From: Thalassia testudinum | Lineage: Eukaryota; Streptophyta; Magnoliopsida; Alismatales; Hydrocharitaceae | Assembly: GCA_037157565.1 (NCBI GenBank) | Contig: JAZHRO010000036.1 | Coordinates: forward strand, 138,376,501-138,440,500 | Direction of reading: 5' to 3' | DNA: 64,000 nucleotides | Shown: in pieces, positions 44,156 to 55,892 of the stretch | How the letters are laid out: each line of letters starts with the position of its first letter | Numbering within the stretch: position 1 is the first letter of the stretch | Made by a program: the position numbers and the translations under genes | The notes under the pieces: model-generated | Databases searched by the model: none | What the model was told of the DNA's origin: nothing | The model's input: the letters and a program-made list of their open reading frames with translations, nothing else

Positions 44156-45390
44156 CCGAAGGCCAAGAAAGACAAGTTACGCTCTGATGCCAAGCACTAC
44201 ATCTGGGAAGACCCGTATCTTTTCCGTATAGGTGCTGACCAAATTATCCGAAGATGTGTCTCGGAGGGTGAAATCAATGATATTCTCTCCTTCTGCCATG
44301 ACTAGGCATGCGGTGGCCACTTCTCTGGGCACAAAACTGTATAAAAAATCCTCTAGTGTGGCTTTTATTGGCCCACTTTATTCAAGGACGCATACAGTCA
44401 TTGCAAGGCATGCAGTCGTTGCCAAACTTTGGGCAACATGAGCCATCGCGACATGATGCCCTTACAGTCGATTCTCGTATGCGAAATCTTCGATATTTGG
44501 GGGATTGATTTTATGGGCTCCTTCCCTATTTTGGACGGCTTCGAGTACATTCTGCTTGCTGTGGACTACGTGTCCAAATGGATCGAAGCCATTCCGACCT
44601 GAACCTGTGATTATAAGATCGTTATCAAATTCATTCATCAGAATATCTTCTCACGGTTCGGGATTCCTCGTGCAATCATCTCTGACGGAGGGACCCATTT
44701 CACCACTGCTCAGTTCAGGTCACTGATGATCAAATACGGGGTATCTCACCAAATCTCTACTCCTTATCACCCCCAGACTAATGATCTAGCTGAGCTATCA
44801 AATCGGGAGATCAAGAAAATCCTGCAGGTCACTGTTCGACCTAACAGGAAAGACTGGTCGTCCTGACTTCCGGAAGCTTTGTGGGCTTATAGGACCGCCC
44901 ACAAGACCCAATTAGGCATGTCTTCTTTTAGACTGGTGTACGGAAAGGCATGTCACCTTCCCGTCGAGCTGGAGCACAAAGCCTATTGGGTAGTACGGAG
45001 CTGTAATTTAGATCTTTCTAAGGTTGGAACTCAAAGAAAGCTTCAGATAAGCGAGATCGATGAATTACGCCTTGATGCGTACGAGAGCTCGTGGATCTAC
45101 AAAGAGTGGGTTAAATCCTTCCATGACAAGCACATATCTATAAAGATCTTTCATCCTGGTCAGAAGATCCTACTCTTCGATGCCCGACTCAAACTCTTCC
45201 CTGGGAAACTGCAATCCAAGTGGGTCGGACCATATCTTGTCTGACAGGTTTTTGGAAATGGAGCCGTCGAAATCAGTCCTCTCAGCCATGATTCCGAACC
45301 TTTCATCGTGAACGGTCAAAGACTTAAACCGTTCATCGATGTAACCTCTACAGATTTCGCTGAGTCGTCATTCATCCTCCATTCTCCCTG
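44156..45390 (+). pseudogene. pol: Element B integrase (broken)
   Basis: Integrase inserts the DNA copy. Across several frames the HHCC zinc finger (CGGHFSGHK and CKACSRCQ, about 44311-44428), the core with GIDFMGSFP (44502-44528), SDGGTHF (44682) and the catalytic Glu in AELSNREIKK (44790), and the C-terminal part WVGPYLV (45222) are readable. At least five stops or shifts are present. The region ends at about 45390 and is followed by the AACGGGAGGTAGCCCG motif common after Athila-type pol, with no env-like frame. Confidence 0.88.
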
Positions 45391-46978
45391 AGCATATTTC
45401 GCCCAGCCGATGGCGTAAAACTCAGCGCTCAACGGGAGGTAGCCCGTCATTCTCTTTGAAAAAAACCCGAAATCTTTTCTGACACCTCTTCGCACTTAAG
45501 GTTCATCCTTTAGGATAGCCGACTCTACCTTAGGTGCTTGCATATGAGATTAGAAATCATCCGCAACAGTCACCCCGACCCATCTACTCACCAAAATACC
45601 TGTCCTAATGTATGAACTAAGCTAAATAAAAACCCTCTTAAGTTACAATGAGGACATTGCAAATCTTAGGCATGGGGGGGGGTATGTAAGTGCAAAACTC
45701 GTAAGAAAAGATTTTAAACAAAAAAATTCACATATGCTAAAAACACCATAAAAATTAAAAATTTTTTGAAAAAAAATAATAAAATGAGAGGAGGAAAGAA
45801 ATTTTTGTGGACTTTACAAAGGAGGAGGAGAAAAAGAACAAAATGAAAAAAAAAAGGAGCACAAAATGAAATAAAGTGATAGTCGTTAGTAAGAAATTAA
45901 GGAATTAACCTAAGTTTTGGACCACATTAAGAAAAGAAAAAGGAAAGTGCAAAACAAGATTAGTAAGAACGCAAACCTTAGGCATTCTTGGATAAACTCT
46001 TAGTACCCATTAAGATCTAGATATTCCTCAAGAGGTTGAGGAGAATGAAAAGCTTAAGTATTAGGTCCAAGGCTTGGAGTATTCGGCCTCGTTAACTAAC
46101 TTTTGATTTGCGGGACTCAGTAACCTAAGCACCCAAATTTACACACACAGTTTGGTTTAGTAAGCATAAGTATCAAAATCACGCAGAAGCGTTTCAAAAT
46201 CTTCTGAAAAGTCATCTAGAGTAGGAGCGACCGATCAACACAAGTTGATTTGGACGAGTTCTCAGCACGGAGAGGTGGGAAATTCCCCTCGAAGATGCGT
46301 AACAAAATATCATCTCCTCGGTGCTTGTCTCTTAAGATATTTACATATCCTACTGGGGGCATGTAAGCACTCTGCTAGTTTAGATTCCATGGATGGCATT
46401 ATCACGAAGTGTCAATTGCAAGGGTCTGAATTCGGTCACGGAACACCATGGACGGGATTATCTCGAAATCTCGAAAGCCAGGGTTCTGGGGGTTACCATG
46501 GACGGTGCTATCTCGAAGTATCGACTGCTAGGAACCCTTGAGGATTGATGATTGGGACAAGGAATCTGATACAGATCGTGTTGTGAAGCAAATCCTAACC
46601 TAGAATTAAAAAGAAAAAGAGAGGGAAAACTCTCCAAGCATATAAATCTTTTGTCTCTCTCTTATAAAACGCACTGCGAACTGAACCAAGGTTAAAATTA
46701 TCTCAAGCACGGGTGCTTTAACCATGAAGTCCAATAAACCTTAGGTTAGTTCCTGTAGGCTTTAAAAACCTTTGCTAAAGACTAAGGCTAAAGCTAGACA
46801 AATCTGGATCTTGGTTGGTACTAGAGTACCTTTTAGGCCTATGATTGGCATTCTGACTTAATCAAGGATACAAGAGAAAAGACACTTATCTAAACTTGAT
46901 AGGAAATTCATGGTCTAGAACAAAGGTTAAAACCTTAAAATTTTGCTAAGGGACTAGCAAAAGATAGGCATGGGAGTA
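45391..46978 (+). other. 3' noncoding region of element B with two purine tracts
   Basis: It contains AATGAGGACATTGCAAATC and a first purine tract GGCATGGGGGGGGG (45669-45682), then about 1.3 kb of noncoding sequence. A second tract, GGCATGGGAGTA (46967-46978), lies at the LTR. The context of the second (ACTAGCAAAAGATAGGCATGGG) is the same as in element A. A tandem repeat is at 46387-46545. Confidence 0.75.
46387..46545 (+). repeat. Three diverged tandem units of 50-59 bp
   Basis: CCATGGA(T/C)GG recurs at 46387, 46446 and 46496. Each is followed by ATTATC(A/T)CGAA or GCTATCTCGAA and a G-rich end. Confidence 0.75.
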
Positions 46979-49846
46979 TGATGAGAGCCTCATCATGAAT
47001 CCTAACTGGCACAATTTGATCTAAATAATTGTGAAAAAGCTCCGACAAAACCTAAAGAAAAGCCTAACTCAGAGAATTCTAAATTGAAGAATGAAACAAG
47101 TCATAAGGGGTAAAACTGTAATTTTACCAATGTAATGAACAATCAGGGTGTCTAAGCATCTAAACACAGGTTAAATGAGCTTAATAAGGAAGGAAGTGGG
47201 ATGATCTGATCAGAAAAGGGTTATAGCAACTTCTAGGAATTAAATGACATTATGTAACCCTAAAAGTAAACCTACTTTAATTCACGAGGTTCTAGGCAGG
47301 ATAAAAATCAACTAAGCCCTCTAAAATTCATGAAAAAATACTCCCTAGGGTTTAGAACCTTCAATTTGGCCTTTGCAACCTATCTTGACCTAAATTGAAA
47401 ACCATGCCCAATTTGTGACCTAATTTGGATTTTTACGTAAATTGACTGGTCAAATATCGTCAAACCTAAAATAAAATTATACCATTGAATTTCTTAGGTT
47501 CAAATTAGGTTGGTACAAAAATTTGGGCCTAAGAGAAGACCATCTTGATCGACTTTACAAATTGGTCCTCTTGAATTACTTTTTGACCCTTATCTTTTTA
47601 AACCCTTGCATTTAGCCTCCTATCTTCTCCTTCGTTCTTTGCAAAACGATCCTTCCTGCCACCCCACGTAGGCACCATACCTCCGGAGACCTTGCGCAGA
47701 GGATGGCGCTGCGCAGGGTATGGGGACTGCTCTCAGGATCGAACGAGGGGTTCCCTGCATCGTCCTCTTTCGCAGGGACCCTCCCCTTTGACCTGCGGCT
47801 GCCTGTGCCTCTCGTGCGAACGCACGACAGGCATGGGTCTCCATTTCCGACCATCTCCGACGAGCTCCCCACATCGCCCCCTCGAGATCCTCTCCTCGTC
47901 AGCACCTCTATAAGAAGCAGCAGGGGCAGCCATTTCTGGCAAGCTCGGTTTTGCCGAAGAACACCCCAAACTTCGTCTCCTCTCACTCCAGTCAGACAGC
48001 CCAAGCTTCCGGCGATCTTTCTTCCTCCTCCTCATCGCTCTGCTGCCATACTTGTAGCAGAGCTCACTCCGCCTCATTTTCCCATGCCAAGCCGCACCAG
48101 CTGGCGCCTCCAGATCCCCTCCTCATCGCCATTACCCCCCTTCTGGGCACCTTTGTCCCCAACTCCGGCAGGCACGCGCCGGGTGCCCCTCTTTCCCTCT
48201 TCGTCAATAAAGTAGGTAAAAACTTTCCCCTTTCTCTCTCTGTTATTTTCCCCTCTTAAATTGACACTTTTAACCCCTCGACTGCCACTACCACCTCCAT
48301 CTGCTCCACCTCCGGCCACCAACTCTGGCGAGGTCGCTCCACCTCCACAAGCCATTCCACCCCTTGCTGACAAGCTCGGAAGCTCCCCCTCACTCCACTC
48401 AAGCATTTCCCCCACTCACACCACCACTCCACACACTTAGAACATCCCCCGAACACACCCACCTGTACCTCTGTAGTGTGCCCTAGGCACACGACCACAG
48501 GCATTTTCCCGCCACGCTGACCACCGCACTGCCTTCGCCGTACTCTGGCGAAGCTTCCTAAGATGTCTGACGTGTCCGTGAGATCGTTTTCGTGCTTTCA
48601 GGTCTCGCCCCCCCTCGCTGCCATTGACGAATAGCAGGAGCTGCTTAGTGAGTAGCTCCAGGCCCTTTCAGCACCAAGCGCATGCCCCAGGCAACGCAGA
48701 ACACTTCCGCGAGTGTGCCCAGGTTCTCAATTGGGGTCGCGAGCCTTCGCTGCTGCCCCAATTGCTCGCAACTTCTTGCCTGCAGGAGCACGGAGTAGAG
48801 GTGGGACTTTAGTCCCACCTCGGAAGTGTGTGGCCACACGCCCACACATAAATTGTAAAAGTGCTCTAGGCATTTCGCCTCGAAACACTGGGGTGAGGTC
48901 CCTCCTCACCTATCACTCGAGTCTCGTCCGCGGCTCTTCCCACGCGGACCTGACCCGACCCGACTATCCCTACTCCTGTTCACTCCTCGCACACCACCCA
49001 CGCTGGTGCGCCTGGACCCGAGCACGCAACCCGACCCGATTACTCGGCTCTGGGAGAGCGTACCAAAGAGAGATTTAGAGAGAGAGAGATGCGAGAAGAG
49101 GGTAGGGTAGGTTTTGCGCTGAACTTGTGTGTGTGTGCAGGGAACAGGTGAGCAAGGAAGAAGCAAGGAGCTGCTGAAGAGAAGAAGGAAGGAAGAAAGA
49201 AAGAAGAAAAGGAAGAGCAGCGGCTAGGAGTTAGCCGCAGAGAAGAAGAAAGGAGAAGGAAGGAAGGAGAGGAGCAGAAGAAGCCAGAGAAGCCAAGAGG
49301 AAAGAAAAGAAGAAGGAGAGGTTGATCAGTTAAGGCATCTTATTTCTGAATCAGACGTCGGAAAGAAAGGAAGGAGTGAAGCCAAAGAGAAGAGCAGAGG
49401 ACAGGCCAGAGAAAAAGAAAGAGAAAAGAGGAGGGAGCCTCTGCCGCAAAGAAGAAGAAGACACAGAAGAAAGAAGAAAATCAGAGAAGAAAAGAAGAAG
49501 AAGGACATAGCAGCTGAAGAAAGAAAGAAAGAGAAGGAGGCAGCTGCAACAAAGAAAAAAGAAGAAAGAAGAAGACAGGTTGAAGAAGAGAACCGGCTGA
49601 AAAGAAGAAGAGAGAAGAAGAAAAAGCCAAGAAGAGAATTTTTGCTCTTCTCTCTCTCCTGTCTTAATTTTTGTAAAACAATATATATTGTGAATTCATA
49701 TGCTTCTGGAATCATAGTTTGCTCCATGAGTTTGACCTCGGGAAACTTTTAATTCTGAGTAATAAATTGTAAACTGGTAGTAGCTTTTCGTGATATACTA
49801 CAACTCCTAGAACTTCAAAACACACGAAACCCTAGCGACGCGACCA
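46979..49846 (+). repeat. Element B 3' LTR
   Basis: It aligns with the 5' LTR over its whole length with many substitutions, mostly transitions, and small indels. A TATAAGA motif is at 47909 and a purine-rich tract at about 49150-49640. It lacks the 5' LTR hairpin arm. Confidence 0.9.
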
Positions 49847-51627
49847 CCTGAATCTGGCCCCTCTGGGAACCTGAGTACGGCTCGTCTCGACTAATCCCAA
49901 GACCTAGTTATCCAACGAGAGACTAACCCAAACATACCAAGCAAACCACAAACCACACATGCAAGTAGCTAAGCAATTTAAATAAAGCGTACAACGAAAA
50001 TTTTAAGTGAGATTCCATAAAGATAACATTCCAAGAGCAGAAACATAGTCACTAGCCATCACAACTAAGGCAAAAAGGTTTAACGATAATAGTTCTCAAC
50101 ATAATACAGAAGTACTCACTAACAACAAAAGTGTGGAAACGAAAAGAAACAAGTAGAACTATGGCTAGGCTCGACTGGGCCCAGCACTCTCTGCAGTCGG
50201 TGGTGCTGGCTACTCGACTCCCTGACTTGTACACGGTTGTATATGACGGTGGTTAGCTAACGCTGAGTAGAGTGGTATAGTTAAAGCAGTTATAGCATTT
50301 AAAACAGTAAAGAAAAGTAGTTTGTGCATGCATTTATCTAATTATCCAATCATACAGTTAATTTACTACTAAGTGTTCATGAGCCATTTCTCTAACAAAG
50401 GTCTACAGTGCCTCTTAAATCTTCCTGTTTCCTAAGGGAATGATCTTGATTATAGTTTTTCCCGTGATGTAGGGTGTACATGTGGCATTCTCCTGGCTGG
50501 GAGAGCACCCTGTGGTAGTCCTACACCCGGTCTACCACCCTGAGGTCATGATTATGACATAGCGGTGACTACGGCACACGCGATAAGCGCATGGGTAGCT
50601 ACCTTGCACTGGCACGCAGTCAGTCGTTTCTGCTAGTGGGTATGCGCAAACGTATAGTACAAAACAGAACAGGAGTCTTGCCCCTCAACAGTCTCCGTAC
50701 CCTCGCCCGACTATCCTGGTTTGCCCAGTGGGCCTCAATAGAAGTCAGTGTAGGGGGGCCAGTCCTAACCCCGGGCCCCATAGGGTGGCTAGCTCCCCCT
50801 ATACAAAAGGAACAATAGCTTTCCTTGGTACCATGTACACGAGGGCCAGCTCATTTCCCTTACTAAGTCTGAACAACCGTCCGTAGGCAACATGTTCCAT
50901 CATTCCACAGATTTTCCACATTACGGTTTCGATTTTCTTTCAAATTCCCTATAGGGTTCATGCATAGCTTTCTTTATTTTCGTAGCATCGAAATATCTCC
51001 ATTCATGTCATGCTTAATTAAACACATAACAGGTAGCTCATGGTTTCACAATCTGGCAATTATCTCAGCAATCAATTATACAGGATCTAACATATATTTC
51101 AGTTCAAGTCATGGTTAAAATCATAACAGGCAGCTCATGATTTATCATATTCATGAAACATCACAATAGATTAAGCATGCATATTTCTTTATCTCAGCCC
51201 TAGGGTTCATTGTACATCCTAAGGGTTTAATCAATAGTGCTAATGTAACATGCACTTCAATTATTTAATTCACAAGGCATAGCAAAAAACCACTCTACTA
51301 GGGTAACTAGGAGATGTGCGGGCACAAATGGCGGACCTCGCAGCCTCCGTTGGTTCTGTGCACGCCATGAATGGATGACCTACGAATGGTTAACACATAC
51401 AATACTAACAACTCGCATGATAGGAATGTGCTCAAAACAATTAGAAGCAAACTCCACATTGGAAAATTCGACAGGAAGCCAACGATACTTCATTTGCGAA
51501 AAACTGACCTTGTTCGGGCCCTGAACTGGCCCAAACACACTTCTTGGTTCACTTGAATCGGTCCAATAAAGTTGGTCCAGCTGGACCGGTCGCCTGATAC
51601 TTGGAACATTCCAAACAAGTTGATATC

Positions 51628-52000
51628 AGACGTCTAGAACAACTTCCAGATGTCTTAAACGACACTAGAATGCTCACCTTGCATTCTGTACTGAAAACGG
51701 ACGTCTGGAACACCTTACGGTCGTCCAGGGGTCCTTCTAGACGTTTGGCAGCGCACTCGGACGTCTGGGACGGGTATCAGTCATCTGGGGAGATGTCCAG
51801 ACGTCCTAAAGTGTCTGGGGAGCTGCACCTGCACCTCTTCCCAACGGCCCTGCACACGCATAGTGATGTGCAATTACTCGCAGACTATGCATATGAAAAA
51901 TACAGGCGAATAGGACTTTACCGTTTGAATCTGCTTTATTGGACATCTGGTGCTACTTCCGGACGTCCGGTCAGATGTCTGTGGAGAGGTACAAACGTCC
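51628..52000. promoter_or_regulatory. AGACGTCT array with 20/12-bp steps (D LTR)
   Basis: Sites start at 51628, 51648; at 51699, 51719, 51739, 51759, 51779, 51799 (all 20 bp apart, with an extra site at 51791, 12 bp after 51779); and at 51941, 51961, 51973, 51993 (20, 12, 20). The last pattern repeats that of cluster 2 in the D LTR at 17721-17780. Confidence 0.8.
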
Positions 52001-52632
52001 GATCTGCGGAGAAAAATCTCCCTAGAGCCCTTCGCGAGCCTTCCTCTCCTCGCGAAAGGTGCCCACGTCTTGCGTAGCACACACACACCAAGGTGCTTAG
52101 ATTGTGTAGAGAAAAGTACGCCGAACATCGAGTACAAGTCTCGAACAGGGTGTTACCTCAGATTTTTTCGTGATATCAAGCGTCTGGTGACAGCTCTGGG
52201 CATCCGACCAGACGTCTATTATACGAAAATAGTGACTTCGCAGAACCGCTTGCGAGCCTTTCCTCCCTGCGAAACATCGCACCCCCATCGCACCAAGAGC
52301 TGTAGCAGCAACATCGCCCTCTCTTCCTCAATCTCTCTCAATCTCTGGGACCCCTCCCTCTCCTGCCGCTTGCAGAGGAAATGAAATGGGAGAGGGTGGG
52401 GGCTCAGGAAACGAGGCAAGGGGTTTAAATAGAGTAGGGGGGTTAGGGTTTAGGGGTGTGGGTGTGCGTGAGTGTGGGTAGGGTCGGGGCATTTTGCAAG
52501 AACTGTCTCGTAAAAGTCTCATTTATCTGCGGAACCCCCAAAACAGGAAATCCATGGGGTTACAAATTGCAGCAACCCCCTTAAATTCTCGAAAATGGTC
52601 CCACGACTCTTGGGAAGGATCATTTCATGTTC

Positions 52633-52985
52633 CCTCCTTCGTCATTGGGGAATGGGCATCAACTCCAACTGCCTTATTTGTGGGGGTGCTGAGTAATCGT
52701 CCCTCTGTCTATTCTTCAATTGTGTGTTCTCATTGCAAGTTTTGAAGATGGTCTAGGATGACCTGCTGCCTCATTTGTTTGTGGATGATTCCCCCCTTTC
52801 AGCTTAGGAGGTAGCTAAATTGGGGAACATTCAGAAGGAGCTCTTCTCCTAGATCCTAACTGCTTCAATTTGGAGCCTTTGAAAAGAATGAATTGTGAGG
52901 CTCCACAATAGTTTACATAAAGTCCTCAGTGTTGTAGTTGTTAGAAACGTTATGGTCATTACTAAGAAAACTTGAGTTTTCATAG
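52633..52985 (+). pseudogene. LINE F, piece 3: zinc-ribbon and C-terminus
   Basis: The frame leaving piece 2 at 35797 resumes here, once the second TGTTC is discounted, with the zf-RVT block: a basic-hydrophobic helix and C-x2-C-GGAE (CLICGGAE, about 52669-52692). Later pieces include GNIQKELFS and ILTASIWSL, the usual C-terminal 'aaiWslWkeRN' segment (about 52823-52900). The LINE end is near 52985; no poly(A) is clear. Confidence 0.75.
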
Positions 52986-53640
52986 ATACTTCTTTTGGAG
53001 GTTGTTTTTGGATGCCTACAAATGAAGTAAATACTTATCCTTTTACTAAAAAAGAAACTATTATATCAATATCTCTTGAGATTGGACACACATGTTGTGT
53101 ATTTGAGAAAATTCAAACACACCCACCTATCATTGGAAAAAATTTGCCATTTGCCTTATATACCCTTCAATTTATCGTGCCCGATGATCTAATAACTTTA
53201 ATATGTAAAATGATCAATTTTTAGGAAGGGTTGAAAATGAACTTCAGGTAAAATTTTATAAGGTTGTATTTAGATGAGCATTTTGCAGTAATACTACATA
53301 AAGTTTAAAATTAGGTATTTGGTCGACTGGTGAAGTGTTGGGTTATTTGGAGATAAGTTTGATAAAGAATTAATGTGGTATGAATAATTTTTGTTTTTAT
53401 ATTTTTGGGAGTAGGATAGTGAAGGTAGATGTGGTATTTAGATTGATAAATTGTTATTGGATATTTTATTCGCAACCCGAAGATCTTAAACTCCTTTTAT
53501 TGTACATACACAGAATTCGGACGAAATGGGACAGACCTAACACCTTTGACTCGATCATCTACTTTAGTGAGAGGAAGTGGACATCGCGATTAAGAAGCTA
53601 TGTATCTGCATATGCATATTTTTGACTGGAATGGCTTTAA
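52986..53640. other. AT-rich spacer
   Basis: Short open stretches only; no domain recognised. Confidence 0.5.
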
Positions 53641-54480
53641 AAATACTCATGTGTTTACTTTTTTTTTTGTTAAGAATTATTTTATTTCACAGGAAGAATT
53701 CAATACAAAATGACGTCACCCACCAAGGGAAAGGAGAGAAGGAGAAATTCAAATGTTCTCACGAAGACTGGGAAGTTACTCTTTGATACGGGGGACTCCG
53801 ACAACAAAAATGTAAAATAAGAAATATAAAATACAATAAAAGAAAAAAAAGACATTCCAAGTACAAGTTCTAGTCGTACTTTCCTACGGTTAGAAGAAGA
53901 TGTAACTCCATGTTCATAGCAACGACAACGCCACCAACAAGGTATCTTGGTGATCGTCTTGATCCATACTAACGAAAAGCTGATAGAGATTGGCACTCGA
54001 CAAGATCGAGAAATCTCGATCGTAGTAGGCACAGGGTCACATGTGGTCACCAAGCAAGAAAAAGGTCACCACCTCCTACGATAACCTATGCTCAAGCGTC
54101 ACTGGTCGTAGAAACCTGCATCACCACCTCCACCCCTACCACAGCGATTCATCGCGGCAGGCAATAGTGGCCCACAGCAAATGCCCATCCACGAGAAAAT
54201 GCCTCAACCGCGAACAACATGACGGAGCATATAACATCGGCCACAACTTAACGGTCTCGGGACTCGTGAGCATGCCAACTACAGTGAGATAGTGAGCAAG
54301 ATCAAGGAGAGAGGAGAAAGCCAGAAGGAGGGGGGGATTGCAAACCAGTGCGGCGGAGGCCGGTCGCGGCCCTAGTAGCGTTAGGTCCTCGAGATTGCTT
54401 GTGGAAGGGACAAGAACGGAGTCTTGCGGAAGGGGATTGCTGCATATTAGCCAGGTCCACCCATAATCATGTGTTGAATG
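53641..54480 (-). mobile_element. Poly(A)-ended retroposon-like segment on the minus strand
   Basis: On the - strand a GC-richer segment runs from about 54480 to a tail with GTATTGAATTC, AAATAAAATAATTCTTAAC and an A run (T run at 53652-53661 on +). It resembles the segments at 8476-9181 and 1749-1890 in layout. No RT domain is seen. The 5' limit is a guess based on composition. Confidence 0.4.
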
Positions 54481-55892
54481 GCCAAATTGGACCGGCATTT
54501 TTTGAGGTTCACGCAGGAACAACTCGATTGGTCTTAAGAATCGGACAAAACTAGATACGTATAGCATGTGAACGTACATCAAATTTAGAGTGGTAATTAA
54601 TGACGAAGGAAAACTGGTTGAGACTAAGGTGAGGTTGCATTGCATATATGCCAATCGTGATCTGATATGGGTACAATATGGAGGCGATGACTCGGGAGGG
54701 AATTAAATTGGAACTTCGTAATTCTACGAAGTAATTATGTGAGTGAAGCAAATCCATAAGAGGAGGTTTAGCTCTTCCATTCAAACTTCGAAGAGAGAGG
54801 GAGAGGTCTTCTTTGGTTGGCAGAATTAGACCTTTTTTTCCCCGATTGGGGCGCCTAATTTCAGAATTCATGGGTGTCGAATTAAGCCATTCCAGATTTT
54901 CACACAGCTCTCATGACTTTATCTAATTTCTCTTATTAATTTCAACCAAACAAAATAAAAATTCTCTAATTTTCTTAACAAGATAATAAATTCAATCAAA
55001 TACCAAAACTCTTCGATTCCTCCATTACCCCCACTTTTAATTTTTATTTCTTCTAATAGTTCCTCTAAACGAGGTCCGGTGGTCCATGGTATGGAGTTTC
55101 AACCCGTGGGAATGTTAGAGTCAACTGTACTCAAAGTCCCCCTTGCCGCCCTCCTCCTCTTTCTCTGAAACTCCAACGAAGAACCCGAACTGAAAGCTAA
55201 CACCCCGTGGTCAGACCTCATAAGGAAAGACCCACCATCTCTCTACCTATTGGAAGGTCGCCAAACTCTTCCGTCTCTCTCTCTCTCTCTCTCGACATAA
55301 CTCACGAGTATTATTTACTCTTCTCATCCGTTGCTGCACTTCCTCTGCTTCGTTGGGCCAACAGAAAGGGTGGAGAAAATTTGCACCGTGGCCTTGGCAA
55401 TGCAGCAAGTGGGTGCCTTCAATTCCATTTCGACGTTTTTGGAATGTGGGTTTCGTGGGTGGGTAGATTGGATTTCCTGGGTTTGGACGTGGATTTCGCA
55501 GGTGGGTCTGTTCTTATTCACATGGGAATCGTTTCCATGAAGTTTGAGTGTCGTGGTGCGTTTTTTTTTATCCTCGTTGACGAGTGATTAAGCTCCCCTG
55601 TTTTGGTTTCTGCCACTCGGGCACCTCAAAAGATTTGGGCTTTCAATGGAATTCGATGGCCTCTTTCTGCTAGCCAACTTGGTCGTTTAATGTGTTTCTA
55701 TTTGGTTTTTGGGTGCAAGCTTAATTTTATTGGCTTTTCATTTGTTCACATGATCATTCAAATTATTTGCATGTTTATTTGTGTTTTGCCTCTTGAGAAG
55801 AAAGTGGCAATTCTGAAGCTTCTGGTTGATGCAGATGAGAACCTGAACGCTCAACTTTGGCTGCCTTTGCGAATTCTACGAAACCGCGAAAG
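54481..55892 (+). promoter_or_regulatory. Upstream and 5' UTR region of the DUF707-type gene
   Basis: No protein gene is seen. A CT microsatellite at 55273-55293 and a pyrimidine-rich stretch are typical of plant 5' UTRs. One or more upstream introns are possible (for example acceptor-like TTGATGCAG ending near 55834). The exact transcription start cannot be set. Confidence 0.45.

Larger units (their letters stand above)
35811..49846 (+). mobile_element. Element B: Athila-type Ty3/gypsy retrotransposon, decayed
   Basis: The element is 14,036 bp, with LTRs at 35811-38747 (2937 bp) and 46979-49846 (2868 bp). Target duplication is CCCGA (35806-35810) and CCTGA (49847-49851), differing by one CpG transition. 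The LTRs begin TGATGAGAGCC; the 3' LTR ends CGACCA and the 5' LTR end has decayed to CGATTA. The primer site matches tRNA-Asp 17/18. The pol order gag, protease, RT, RNase H, integrase and the sequence FMDDFSVFG identify the Athila branch of Ty3/gypsy. All coding parts carry stops and shifts and no envelope-like frame follows integrase. Visible LTR divergence is far greater than in element A, so B is older. Confidence 0.92.
35798..52627 (-). mobile_element. Solo LTR, family D, split by element B, inside LINE F
   Basis: Only the first 13 bases of the LTR (35798-35810) lie left of element B; 49852-52627 lies to the right. Without element B and one target duplication the LTR is about 2789 bp. 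It is flanked by the perfect 5-bp duplication TGTTC (35793-35797, 52628-52632). The right part contains the conserved D 3' half (49852-51560), a palindrome array (51628-52000) and a GC-rich block with a TATTTAAAC TATA-like motif (- strand, near 52425-52432). Confidence 0.9.

Noticed and set aside
42012..45390. Possible endogenous pararetrovirus in the pol region
   Set aside because: Integrase is present, the RT box FMDDFSVFG and DLGAS protease are of Athila type, and LTRs with a tRNA-Asp primer site flank it. There is no movement protein and no tRNA-Met primer site.
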